DNA of 46,736 nucleotides from Betaproteobacteria bacterium (GTDB lineage: Bacteria; Pseudomonadota; Gammaproteobacteria; Burkholderiales; Rhodocyclaceae): positions 1 through 46,736 of the forward strand of contig JACQYB010000013.1 of assembly GCA_016208415.1 (NCBI GenBank). Direction: 5' to 3'. Position numbers and translations under genes: made by a program. Positions 34,033-41,722 of this stretch are shown here, one piece after another. Below the pieces are notes generated by a model, which made no database searches, was not told the origin of the DNA, and saw nothing but the letters and a program-made list of their open reading frames with translations. Within the stretch, counting starts at the first letter, position 1; each line of letters begins with the position of its first letter.

Positions 34033-34079
34033 CGAAGGCCGACGCGCAGGCGCAAGGCACAGGCGCAAGGCACAGGCAA
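33952..34079. repeat. Palindrome and 13-base tandem repeat at the end of flhG
   Basis: A perfect 13-bp inverted repeat (33952-33964 and 33967-33979) lies inside the flhG 3' end. After the stop, CAGGCGCAAGGCA occurs twice in tandem (34047-34059 and 34060-34072), followed by a partial third copy. The composition resembles REP-type elements. Confidence 0.65.
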
Positions 34080-34131
34080 TCGAAGGCTGCGGGGCGGCAC
34101 CCCCGGCAAACGTGAGAAAAGGGGTAACAGC

Positions 34132-34893
34132 ATGTATACGGCATCCGGCAAGCTCGAACGCGACCAACTCGTCACCCAGTACGCGCCCCTGGTCAAGCGC
34201 ATCGCCTACCACCTGATGGCGAAGCTGCCCGCCAGCGTGGATGTGGACGACGTCATCCAGAACGGCATGCTGGGGCTGCTCGACGCCATCAACCGCTTCG
34301 AGGACGGCATGGGGGCGCAGTTCGAGACCTACGCCGTGCAGCGCATCCGCGGCGCCATGCTGGACGGCCTGCGCGAGAGCGACTGGCTGCCGCGCAGCCT
34401 GCGCCGCGACATGCGCCGCATCGAGTCGGCCATCCACACTCTGGAGCAGCAGCACGGCCGTCCGCCGGCCGAGAAGGAACTGGCCGACTCCCTGGGCATG
34501 AACCTGCCCGACTACCAGAAGATGCTCCAGGATGCGCGCGGCTACCAGCTCGTGTACATGGAGGACTTCCGCGAGGAGGCGGGCGACGACTTCCTCGAGC
34601 GCCATTTCGGCGGCACCGACAACGATCCGCTGGAACTGCTCATGGACAAGAACATGCGCACGGTGCTGATCCAGGCCATCGAAGACCTTCCCGAGCGCGA
34701 GAAGATGGTCATGGCGCTGTACTACGACGAGGAACTGAACCTGCGCGAGATCGGCGAGGTGCTGGGGGTGTCGGAGTCGCGCGTGTGCCAGTTGCACAGC
34801 CAGGCGGTGGCGCGGCTGCGCGCGCGCATGAGCGATGCACAGCGCCCGCCGGTGCGCGAACCGCGGCGCCGCGTCGCGGCAGCCCGGCGCTGA
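34132..34893 (+). CDS. fliA: RNA polymerase sigma-28 factor FliA
   Basis: A 253-residue sigma-70-family factor for late flagellar genes. It has region 2 (QYAPLVKRIAYHLMAKLPASVDVDDVIQNGMLGLLDAI, ETYAVQRIRGAMLDGLRESDWLPR), region 3 and region 4 (LNLREIGEVLGVSESRVCQLHSQAVARLR). It should recognise the TAAAG...GCCG boxes found in the window and is held back by FlgM, which is encoded at 39132-39443. ATG at 34132 follows AAGGGG. Confidence 0.96.
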   Translation: MYTASGKLERDQLVTQYAPLVKRIAYHLMAKLPASVDVDDVIQNGMLGLLDAINRFEDGMGAQFETYAVQRIRGAMLDGLRESDWLPRSLRRDMRRIESAIHTLEQQHGRPPAEKELADSLGMNLPDYQKMLQDARGYQLVYMEDFREEAGDDFLERHFGGTDNDPLELLMDKNMRTVLIQAIEDLPEREKMVMALYYDEELNLREIGEVLGVSESRVCQLHSQAVARLRARMSDAQRPPVREPRRRVAAARR

Positions 34894-34927
34894 GCGGCGC
34901 CGTCCGCGATTCGACGGAGCCCGGGCA

Positions 34928-35668
34928 ATGGACCGCATCAGCATCGCCGGCCTGGTACTGGGTGTGCTGGCCGTCGTCGGAGGCCAGGCCCTGGAGGGTG
35001 GCCACCTGTCCTCGCTGCTGCAGCCGGCGGCCTTCTTCATCGTCATCGGCGGCACCCTCAGCGCGGTGATGCTGCAAAGCCCGCTGCCGGTGTTCCTGCG
35101 GGCGGCGCGCATGGGCCGCTGGGTGTTTCGCCCGCCGCTGCTGGAGCACGAGGAACTCATCCGCCGCCTCCTCGTCTGGGCGCAGATCGCCCGCAAGGAC
35201 GGGATGCTGGCGCTGCAGCCGCAGTTGCGCACCGTCAATGACGAGTTCGTGCGCAAGGGCCTGCAACTGCTGATCGACGGCGCTTCCGCCCAGCATCTTC
35301 GCGGCGTGCTGGTGGTGGAGATCAACGCCTGGGAGGAGCAGATGAAGCTGTCCGCCCGGGTGTGGGAGGCGGCGGCCGGCTATGCGCCCACCATCGGCAT
35401 CCTCGGTGCCGTGCTGGGCCTCATCCAGGTGATGGAAAACCTGCAGGACCCGTCGCGCCTCGGGCCCGGCATTGCCGTGGCCTTCATTGCCACGATCTAC
35501 GGCGTGGGCACGGCCAACCTGCTGTTCCTGCCCGTGGCCCGCAAGCTGCTGGCCAATGTCACGCGCCTGGTGTCGGTGCGCGAGATGCTGGTGGACGGGC
35601 TCATGGCCATCGCCAACGGCGACAATCCGCGGCTGGTGGAAACGCGCCTGCGCGGCTACGTGGTCTGA
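34928..35668 (+). CDS. motC: Flagellar stator protein MotC (MotA/PomA family)
   Basis: A 246-residue stator subunit with four membrane helices. The first pair is ISIAGLVLGVLAVVGG and LLQPAAFFIVIGGTLSAVML; the second pair includes AAGYAPTIGILGAVLGLIQVME and GIAVAFIATIYGVGTANLLFLPVARKL, with the conserved proline/glycine motifs. The cytoplasmic loop carries charged residues for rotor contact. ATG at 34928 was chosen because the upstream part of the frame overlaps fliA. Location after fliA matches motC of Pseudomonas. Its stop codon TGA ends at the first base of a large inverted-repeat element. Confidence 0.93.
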   Translation: MDRISIAGLVLGVLAVVGGQALEGGHLSSLLQPAAFFIVIGGTLSAVMLQSPLPVFLRAARMGRWVFRPPLLEHEELIRRLLVWAQIARKDGMLALQPQLRTVNDEFVRKGLQLLIDGASAQHLRGVLVVEINAWEEQMKLSARVWEAAAGYAPTIGILGAVLGLIQVMENLQDPSRLGPGIAVAFIATIYGVGTANLLFLPVARKLLANVTRLVSVREMLVDGLMAIANGDNPRLVETRLRGYVV

Positions 35669-35935
35669 GAGCCTGTGAAGATATGAATCACGCCCGCGTG
35701 AGTGCCTGCAAGAGGCGCAATCAAGGCGCAAAGCGCAGCCGGGCTGGTGGCCCGGCGAGCATTTGCAACGCGGAGTGCGCCTCTTGCAGGCACTCACCCT
35801 GCGGGCCGGGGTGCCCAAGGCCCCCGGGCGGCGTTGCGCTGCTTGCGCAGGCGCCCAGCCTGGGCTGCGCAGCGCGCCTTGCCCGGCGCCCTTGGGCACC
35901 CCGGCGCGGGCGCGATTCATATCTTCACAGGCTCT
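35668..35935. mobile_element. MITE-like nested palindromic element between motC and motD
   Basis: Outer terminal arms of 31 bases (35668-35698 and 35905-35935) match with one mismatch. Inside are two further hairpins: a perfect 22-base pair (35698-35719 with 35776-35797) and a perfect 15-base pair (35806-35820 with 35890-35904). The whole 268-base unit could fold into a three-way cruciform. No transposase is encoded. It separates two genes that are normally close and leaves motD without a clear ribosome site. Confidence 0.8.
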
Positions 35936-35944
35936 GATCCCGGC

Positions 35945-36949
35945 ATGGCGGCGCATCCGAACTGGGCAGGCGTCGGACCGGGGGCCCAACCCGGTCCGGC
36001 CCAGGGCCAGGCGCGCCTCGACCGGCGCCGGCGCCACCTTGAGGAGCCCGAAAACCTCGACCGCTGGATGGTCTCCTACGCCGACTTCGTGACGCTGCTG
36101 CTGGCCTGCTTCATCGTCATGTACGCCGTGTCGTCGGTGAGCGAGGGCAAGTACCGGGTGGTCAGCCAGGCGCTGGGCACGGCGTTCCGCAATGCCGCGC
36201 CGCCCCAGGTCACCATTCCCCGGCCGGCACCGCCGCCCGTGCCGCCGCCGGTGCCGGCCATCGTCGAGCCGGCACCGCCGCCGCCCCTGCCCGGGGATCC
36301 ATCCAAGTCGGAGCGGCTGCGGGGCGAGACGCGCGATCGCATGCGCGGCATGGCCAACGACGTGCTCAATGCGCTGGGCTCGCTGGTGCGTGACGGCCAG
36401 GTGCGTCTCACCGAGGGCGTCCAGGGCATCGCCATCGAGATCAACGCCAACGTCCTCTTTCCGCCCGGCGAGGCGAAACTGGAGCCGCAGGCGACGGAGG
36501 CGCTGCGGCAGGTGGGCGTGGTGCTGGCGCAAAGCAGCTTCCATATCATCGTCGAGGGGCACACCGACGTCACGCCCATCAGGAACGCGGTGTTTGCGTC
36601 CAACTGGGAACTGTCGGCGGTGCGGGCCTCCACCGTGGTGCGCCTGTTCGTGGATGCGGGCGTGGCGCCGCATCGCCTGACTGCCGCCGGTTTCGGCGAG
36701 TTTCGCCCGCGCGAGGACAACGGCACCGCGGAAAACCGCGCCCGCAATCGCCGCGTCGCCATCATGATCGAGGCCCCCGTCGCCGACCCGCCGAAGGAGT
36801 TGCCGCTGCAGCCGGCGCCACCCGCGGAGCACGGGAATCAGCCGGCGGAGGGGGCGCTCGCCGCGCCCGTACCTGTCCCTGCACCCGCCCATTCCGTACC
36901 GTCCCCGCCGGCGCCGGCCGCCGGCTCGGCACCCCGGGCGACTCCCTGA
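35945..36949 (+). CDS. motD: Flagellar stator protein MotD (MotB family)
   Basis: A 334-residue stator subunit. The single membrane helix with the proton-channel aspartate reads WMVSYADFVTLLLACFIVMYAV (about residues 41-62). A Pro-rich linker precedes an OmpA-type peptidoglycan-binding domain (FHIIVEGHTDVTPI, SAVRASTVVRLFV, AENRARNRRVAIMI), and a Pro/Ala tail ends the protein. ATG at 35945 lies nine bases past the inverted-repeat element with no good ribosome site. The frame is open through the element, but that part is not protein-like. Confidence 0.93.
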   Translation: MAAHPNWAGVGPGAQPGPAQGQARLDRRRRHLEEPENLDRWMVSYADFVTLLLACFIVMYAVSSVSEGKYRVVSQALGTAFRNAAPPQVTIPRPAPPPVPPPVPAIVEPAPPPPLPGDPSKSERLRGETRDRMRGMANDVLNALGSLVRDGQVRLTEGVQGIAIEINANVLFPPGEAKLEPQATEALRQVGVVLAQSSFHIIVEGHTDVTPIRNAVFASNWELSAVRASTVVRLFVDAGVAPHRLTAAGFGEFRPREDNGTAENRARNRRVAIMIEAPVADPPKELPLQPAPPAEHGNQPAEGALAAPVPVPAPAHSVPSPPAPAAGSAPRATP

Positions 36950-37032
36950 GACCGCCCGCCGCCGGCCTCGCAGCCCACTGCGCGGGCTCCGCGCCATGTT
37001 TCCGCCATCGCCCTCGTGCGTCGAACCAGGCC

Positions 37033-37076
37033 GTTAAGCTTCCTTTAAGGCGCCGTTAAAGCGCGCTTAAGGCGCC
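37033..37076. repeat. Four phased 11-base repeats upstream of the RTX gene
   Basis: Four adjacent 11-base units: GTTAAGCTTCC, TTTAAGGCGCC, GTTAAAGCGCG and CTTAAGGCGCC. TTAA therefore recurs at 37034, 37045, 37056 and 37067, exactly one helical turn apart. The block lies in the 245-base gap between motD and the RTX gene, about 120 bases before the ATG. GCCGTTAA at 37052-37059 within it is also a partial FliA -10 match. Confidence 0.8.
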
Positions 37077-37194
37077 TTCTCCAGACTTCATCCCACGCGC
37101 TTCGATATCGCCACCGACGACCGGGGCCACAGAGCGCAACAGAAGACGAGCCCCCGCGGCCCGTCCCGCTACACCCATCCGAGGAGCAAGACCC

Positions 37195-38427
37195 ATGTCC
37201 ATAGGCGAAAACGAATTCTCCGATCACGATTCCAGCGACCGCGACGACGATGATCACGATGGCACCGATCGCGACGACCTTCTGGAAGGCGATGATCGTG
37301 ACGATCTGTACCACGCCGGCGACGGCGACGATCACGCTTCCGGCCGCACCGGCGATGACGAAATCCATGGTGGCCCGGGACGCGACGACCTCTATGGTGA
37401 AGATGGCGATGATCGCCTCTACGGCGACGACGGCGACGACTGGGTGGAAGGTGGAGCCGGCAATGACCAGCTCTGGGGCGGCGCGGGCAACGATTCGCTG
37501 GTGGGAAGGGGCGGCCACGACGAGATCCACGGTGACGGCGGCGACGACGTCCTGATCCAGGGCGCGGGCTCCGGCACCTTCTACGGTGACGACGGCGACG
37601 ACTGGCTGTGGGGCGCCGACGGCGATGACGTGCTCAATGGCGGCAACGGCCGCGACACCCTGGTGGGGCTGGGGGGCCACGACGAGATGCACGGCGGCGC
37701 GGACGACGACGTGCTGATCCAGAGCGCCGGCAGCGGCACCCAGTACGGTGACGACGGCGATGACTGGCTGTGGGGTGCCGGCGGCAATGATGCGCTGTGG
37801 GGCGGCAGCGGCGCGGACAAGCTGCTCGGTCTCGGCGGCCACGACGAAATGCACGGCGATGGCGGTGACGATGTGCTCATCCAGGGCAGCGGCATCGCCA
37901 GGCTCTACGGCGATGACGGCAACGACTCCGTATGGGGCGCCGACGGCGATGACCTGCTCTACGGCGGCAACGGCGACGACACCGTGGTGGGCATGGGCGG
38001 CCGGGATTCCCTGTCCGGTGGCGCCGGCAACGACCTGCTGGTGAAAGGCGCCGGCACCGGCACGCTGCAGGGCGACGACGGCGACGACTGGCTATGGGGC
38101 GGCGATCTCAGCGACATCCTGCGCGGCGGCAGCGGCGCCGACAACCTGGTGGGCCTGGGCGGCGACGATCTCTATCTCTTCGACCGCAGCGATCTGTTCG
38201 CGGGGGTGCAGGATGTCCTCCACGGCTTCGGCGACGTGAGCGTGCCCGGGGCCTCCAACCGCGACGTCATCTCCTTCACCGGCGGCGTGACGGCGGCTGA
38301 TGTGCACCTGTCCGATGCCTCCGGCGGCGTGACGCTGCATGTGGATCTGGGGGCCGGTCAGCAGGCGGACATCTTCGTGTGGGGGATGCAGTCGGCGGGC
38401 ATCGCCGACAACCTGCTGTTTGGCTGA
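37195..38427 (+). CDS. RTX (haemolysin-type calcium-binding repeat) protein
   Basis: A 410-residue, very acidic protein. The first 40 or so residues are rich in Asp and His with no signal peptide. From about residue 45 to 325 it is built of GGxGxDxLx nonapeptides that bind calcium and fold into a beta-roll outside the cell. The C-terminal 85 residues (DLYLFDRSDLFAGVQDVLHGF ... ADIFVWGMQSAGIADNLLFG) resemble type I secretion domains. ATG at 37195 follows GAGGAG. There is no recognisable enzyme or adhesin domain. The exporter genes at 43090-46584 are likely partners. The gene lies between motD and flgN, an unusual place. Confidence 0.9.
   Translation: MSIGENEFSDHDSSDRDDDDHDGTDRDDLLEGDDRDDLYHAGDGDDHASGRTGDDEIHGGPGRDDLYGEDGDDRLYGDDGDDWVEGGAGNDQLWGGAGNDSLVGRGGHDEIHGDGGDDVLIQGAGSGTFYGDDGDDWLWGADGDDVLNGGNGRDTLVGLGGHDEMHGGADDDVLIQSAGSGTQYGDDGDDWLWGAGGNDALWGGSGADKLLGLGGHDEMHGDGGDDVLIQGSGIARLYGDDGNDSVWGADGDDLLYGGNGDDTVVGMGGRDSLSGGAGNDLLVKGAGTGTLQGDDGDDWLWGGDLSDILRGGSGADNLVGLGGDDLYLFDRSDLFAGVQDVLHGFGDVSVPGASNRDVISFTGGVTAADVHLSDASGGVTLHVDLGAGQQADIFVWGMQSAGIADNLLFG
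37510..38157 (+). repeat. Four 54-residue super-repeats in the RTX protein
   Basis: The nonapeptides are organised in four consecutive 162-base units (residues 106-159, 160-213, 214-267, 268-321). The first three begin GGHDE[IM]HG, and the fourth begins GGRDSLSG. Each contains six nonapeptides, the third of which is always degenerate (AGSGTFYGD type). This suggests past tandem duplication of a six-nonapeptide block. Confidence 0.85.
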
Positions 38428-38432
38428 GTGGC

Positions 38433-38462
38433 GTGCCCGCGCCTCGACCGAGGCGCGGGCAC
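38433..38462 (+). terminator. Hairpin after the RTX gene
   Basis: A perfect 14-base inverted repeat (38433-38446 and 38449-38462) begins six bases after the stop. It has no T-tract, so it may terminate weakly or protect the message. A second GC-rich hairpin lies near 38520-38546. The rest of the gap to flgN holds nothing recognisable. Confidence 0.65.
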
Positions 38463-38631
38463 CCTGGCGGCGCAGGAATCAGTCAGGCGCCGCCGGGCAG
38501 GATGGCGACACGAGCAAAGCGGGGGCGCGCCGACAGGCGTGCCCCGTTGCATTGTGGTCGGTGTGCGGGAGAGGGGGGCTCGGTCGGGACGCCCGCTCGA
38601 TGGCTCGATCCAGGCGCCGGTGGCGCGAGAA

Positions 38632-39117
38632 TCAGGCCATCACCCGTGCCCGCGCGCCCGGCGCCGTGCGCGCCTGGCCGTCGGGGCCGTAGGTTGCGGC
38701 CGGTTCGCCGCTGCCCATGAGGATTGCCAGCGCCTGGTGGGTGTGCTGCAGGCGGGTGGTGACGAGGGTGCCGTTGTCTTCGTTGATCTGCCGGGCTTCG
38801 GAGGCGGCGTCCAGGAGCTGGTTCCACGCCTGCGCGAGGGCGGCCGGCCCGCCTTCGAACCAGCGCACCAGCGCCTCGGCATCCCGCGGTGCCCCCAGCC
38901 GGGAAAGAAGCTGCTCGCGGCGCGTGCTGTGACGGGCAAGCTCGAAGAACGCCCGGGTCTTCTCGTCGGCGAGCGTCGCGACGGTGTCGATGTCGTCGCC
39001 GTCCAGTGCCCCGCGTTCGCGCTGAAGCACGGCCACGAAACCGCGCACGGCCTCGTGTTCGCGCTGCAACGCCACGACCAGGTCCTGCGGCGACGCAGTG
39101 GCGTGTAGTCCGGTCAT
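38632..39117 (-). CDS. flgN: Flagellar chaperone FlgN
   Basis: A 161-residue, all-helical export chaperone for hook-filament junction proteins. The C-terminal pattern ARQINEDNGTLVTTRLQHTHQALAILMG ... YGPDGQ is typical of FlgN. ATG at 39117 is preferred; a TTG at 39135 overlapping the flgM stop would add six residues. It is transcribed behind flgM from the FliA-type promoter at 39503-39477. Confidence 0.88.
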   Translation of the reverse strand: MTGLHATASPQDLVVALQREHEAVRGFVAVLQRERGALDGDDIDTVATLADEKTRAFFELARHSTRREQLLSRLGAPRDAEALVRWFEGGPAALAQAWNQLLDAASEARQINEDNGTLVTTRLQHTHQALAILMGSGEPAATYGPDGQARTAPGARARVMA

Positions 39118-39131
39118 TTCCGGGACCGCCG

Positions 39132-39443
39132 TCAAGCCTTGCGCCCATGTACCTCGAGCATCTGGCGTACGCTTTCGATCAGGCCGTCGGCGATGCGCTC
39201 CGGATTCACCTTGAAGCGCCCTTCCGCGATGGCCTCCTTGATTTCGGCCACCTTGGCCGAATCCACCACCGGCGCGTTGGCCATTGTGGACTCGAGTTCC
39301 TGGAGCCGTGATGCCAGCGGCGAGAGTTCCACCTTGGCTCCACCGCTTGCCGCCTGCGGACCATTCACATTCCTGGCCGCACGAACGCGCGCATCGTTAC
39401 CCGACGCGGTGTTGATGGAATTTACGGAGTTGTCGATTTTCAT
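39132..39443 (-). CDS. flgM: Anti-sigma-28 factor FlgM
   Basis: A 103-residue FlgM that binds and inhibits FliA until the hook is finished, after which it is exported. It has the usual start (MKIDNSVNSINTAS), a disordered N-terminal half and the C-terminal sigma-binding helices (VDSAKVAEIKEAIAEGRFKVNPERIADGLIESV). Its own promoter is of the FliA type, giving the expected feedback loop. flgN follows within about 15 bases. Confidence 0.95.
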   Translation of the reverse strand: MKIDNSVNSINTASGNDARVRAARNVNGPQAASGGAKVELSPLASRLQELESTMANAPVVDSAKVAEIKEAIAEGRFKVNPERIADGLIESVRQMLEVHGRKA

Positions 39444-39476
39444 GATCCCGCCCTTTCCGGGAAAGTTACAAGTGCT

Positions 39477-39503
39477 GTTACGGAACCGGCTTTGGGATCT
39501 TTA
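39477..39503 (-). promoter_or_regulatory. Sigma-28 (FliA) promoter of flgM-flgN
   Basis: On the minus strand TAAA (39503-39500, followed by G) is separated by 15 bases from TCCGTAAC (39484-39477), the same pattern as the other FliA boxes with one weaker position. It lies about 35 bases before the flgM ATG. Confidence 0.65.
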
Positions 39504-39981
39504 GAGCAAGCGCGAAAAAAAACGCCAATTCCCTCTATTCCCCCTGTGGCGTAGTTCGTCCCGCCGCAGGGCGGCTGCGGAAAACACGCCGACAGTATAG
39601 GCAGGAGCCAGCCTGCGATGGTGCGCCCGCGATCAGTTTGTCGCCCGGGAACGACATCAATGAATGTAGCGTCACGGCGCGTGAGGCCGCAAGGCCGCGT
39701 GGCAGGCGAACGCCGCGGGCATGGGCGACAAGCCTGGCGCGGCTCGTGCCGGCCCGGCGGAACCTGGCTGCGCGCGCTGCCTCGCCAAGGTGGCGGAAGC
39801 GGTGCCCACCTGTCGCCCAGGGCCGACGCCTGAGGCGCTTCCGGGAAGGGGCGCGGCTTCTGGTTGTTGAGCGCAAGACACTGATACAAAAGCTGAAAGC
39901 ACTTCATGGCAAGGTGCTTGCAAACCCATGGAGCGAGCCGCACCGCGGTTCGCTTTCTCCAACTTCACAAGGAGCGTCATC
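39504..39981. other. 478-base gap between flgM and the EF-hand gene
   Basis: No gene or RNA is recognisable here. There is an A8 run at about 39514-39521 inside GCG...CGC, a GC-rich hairpin near 39690-39710, and a small hairpin (AAGCACTT facing AAGGTGCTT) about 60-85 bases before the EF-hand start. Confidence 0.5.
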
Positions 39982-40308
39982 GTGACAGTCCACAAGATCC
40001 CCTCTGCTATCATCGCCACTTTCCTGCTGACATCCGCGGCTGCCTTCGCCCAGCAGGGGCCGCAGCCCATGACTTCCGGTCAGGCGTCGCAGCCTGCTGC
40101 GGCCCCGGGCCCGGCCGCCGGCGAGGGCGGCGGCGGCCCGGATACCCTCTCGGCGCGGTTCCAGGCTCTGGACGCGAATGCCGATGGCTACGTCAACAGG
40201 CAGGAAGCGGTGCGGATGAGGGGTCTTGCCGAGCGCTTCGATGGCGCCGATGCCAACAAGGACGGCAGGCTCGACCCGGTCGAGTTCGGCAAGGCCATGG
40301 GCCGCTGA
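39982..40308 (+). CDS. Secreted EF-hand calcium-binding protein
   Basis: A 108-residue protein with a signal peptide (VHKIPSAIIATFLLTSAAAFAQ) and two canonical 12-residue EF-hand loops, DANADGYVNRQE and DANKDGRLDPVE, near the C-terminus. It is probably periplasmic, with calcium-dependent function unknown. The start is GTG at 39982, seven bases after AAGGAG; an in-frame ATG at 39928 would hide the signal peptide. It is a single-gene unit ending at a strong terminator. Confidence 0.85.
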   Translation: MTVHKIPSAIIATFLLTSAAAFAQQGPQPMTSGQASQPAAAPGPAAGEGGGGPDTLSARFQALDANADGYVNRQEAVRMRGLAERFDGADANKDGRLDPVEFGKAMGR

Positions 40309-40395
40309 GCGGCCCGTGAGGGCCGCGTCCCATCGCCTGGCAGCGTGGAGCTTGCGCCAGGTTTGAGCGCGGCCCGGTAGGAGCACCCGTTTGGT

Positions 40396-40433
40396 AGCCG
40401 CCTTCCCCGGAGTTCGCTCCGGGGAAGGCGGTT
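40396..40433 (+). terminator. Terminator after the EF-hand gene
   Basis: A 15-bp perfect stem (40398-40412 with 40417-40431), extended by a G-T and an A-T pair, closes a TTCG loop. It is followed by TTATCTGCATTTC. It is stable enough to separate the EF-hand gene from the antiporter gene. Confidence 0.8.
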
Positions 40434-40509
40434 ATCTGCATTTCAAGTAGGCCGGCGCCATGCAGTGACCGGCACAGGGTGCGACGCGGTCCAACGCGGG
40501 GAGGGGATG

Positions 40510-41721
40510 ATGAAATTCGGGTTCCTGCCGGATCTGCCCATGCCGGTCAGCGGGCTGGCATTGTTCGGCGTCATCGTGCTGGCCGGCCTCATCGGCGGGC
40601 GGCTGGCGAGCCTGGGCGGCTGGCTGCCGCGCATCACCGGCTACATCGCCATCGGCATGCTGTTCGGGGCGAGCGGCCTGAGCCTGCTTTCCCCCGAGAT
40701 GCTGGGGCTGGGGCGGGTGTTCGTGGACATCGCCCTGGGCCTCATCCTGTTCGAACTCGGCCGGCACCTGGACTGGCACTGGGCCTTGCGGGAGCGCTGG
40801 CTGCTGCTCACCGGCGTGCTCGAGAGCCTGCTGAGCTTCCTGCTGCCCTTCTTCGTACTGGTCTATCTGGGCCACCCCAAGCTGCTCTCGGCGGGCGTGG
40901 CGGCACTGGGCATCGCCACCGGTCCGGCGGTGATCCTGCTGGTGGTGCGCGAACTCGGCGCGGAGGGGCAGGTCACCCGCCGCCTGCTGGCACTCACCGC
41001 CATGAACAACGTGGTGGCCATCGTGGCCTTCACCGTGCTGTGGGCGGCACTGCACTACGAGCACCAGGCGGGGCTGGCGTTGCGGGTGCTGCATCCCCTC
41101 TACCTGCTGGGCGGCTCGGTGCTGCTGGGCCTGGCCATGCACCTGCTGACGGTGACGCTGGCCTTCTGGGTGGGCAAGCAGCGCAGCAGCCAGTTCATCC
41201 TTCACGCCGGCATCCTGGCCTTTGCCATCGGCGCGGCGCAGTCGCTTCACCTGTCCGTGCCGCTGACGCTGCTGGCGCTGGGGATCATGTCCAGGAACCT
41301 GGACCGGCGCTACCGCATCGTGCCCGTCGAATTCGGCCACGTCAGCCACCTCTTCTACGTGCTGTTGTTCGTGGTCGTCGGGGCCACCCTGAGGGTGGAT
41401 CAGTTTGGTGGGCTGGGGATCGCCTTCCTGGCCTTCGTGGTGGCGCGCCTGACCGGCAAGATGCTGGGTGTGCTGGTGTTCGCGCGGCGCGCACGGATGT
41501 CTTGGCGGCAGGCGCTGCTGCTGGGGCTGGCGCTGTTTCCCATGGCCGCTCCCGCCCTGGCGATGAGCTTCTCGGTGGGCGATTTCTACCCCGAATTCGG
41601 CAACCGGCTGGCCGCCCTGATGGTGGGCGCCGTGGCGGCCCTTGACCTGGTGGGGCCTGTCGTCACCCGGCTTGCCCTGCGATCCCTCGGCGAGCACAAT
41701 CCCGACAAGGTGCTGGACTGA
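40510..41721 (+). CDS. CPA2-family cation/proton antiporter
   Basis: A 403-residue inner-membrane protein with about 12 helices and the sodium/hydrogen exchanger fold. ITGYIAIGMLFGASGL, VDIALGLILFELGRHLD, GIATGPAVILLVVRELGAEG and the paired Asn residues in LTAMNNVVAIVAF are recognisable. It lacks the C-terminal NAD-binding (RCK/TrkA-N) domain of KefB/KefC, so the ion is uncertain. ATG at 40510 sits at good spacing from GGAGG; the ATG three bases earlier is possible. It stands alone. Confidence 0.85.
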   Translation: MKFGFLPDLPMPVSGLALFGVIVLAGLIGGRLASLGGWLPRITGYIAIGMLFGASGLSLLSPEMLGLGRVFVDIALGLILFELGRHLDWHWALRERWLLLTGVLESLLSFLLPFFVLVYLGHPKLLSAGVAALGIATGPAVILLVVRELGAEGQVTRRLLALTAMNNVVAIVAFTVLWAALHYEHQAGLALRVLHPLYLLGGSVLLGLAMHLLTVTLAFWVGKQRSSQFILHAGILAFAIGAAQSLHLSVPLTLLALGIMSRNLDRRYRIVPVEFGHVSHLFYVLLFVVVGATLRVDQFGGLGIAFLAFVVARLTGKMLGVLVFARRARMSWRQALLLGLALFPMAAPALAMSFSVGDFYPEFGNRLAALMVGAVAALDLVGPVVTRLALRSLGEHNPDKVLD

Positions 41722-41722
41722 A

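Noticed and set aside
35702-35944. N-terminal extension of MotD through the inverted-repeat element
   Set aside because: The extra residues come from palindromic DNA and have no similarity to MotB proteins.
37030-37037. GCCGTTAA as a FliA promoter for the RTX gene
   Set aside because: No TAAA-like box lies 15 bases upstream (CCCT is there). The second copy at 37052 has a 14-base gap and overlaps the 11-base repeats, so it is mentioned only as a partial match.
39504-39981. Possible cyclic di-GMP riboswitch before the EF-hand gene
   Set aside because: The conserved GEMM core sequences are not present; only small hairpins are seen.
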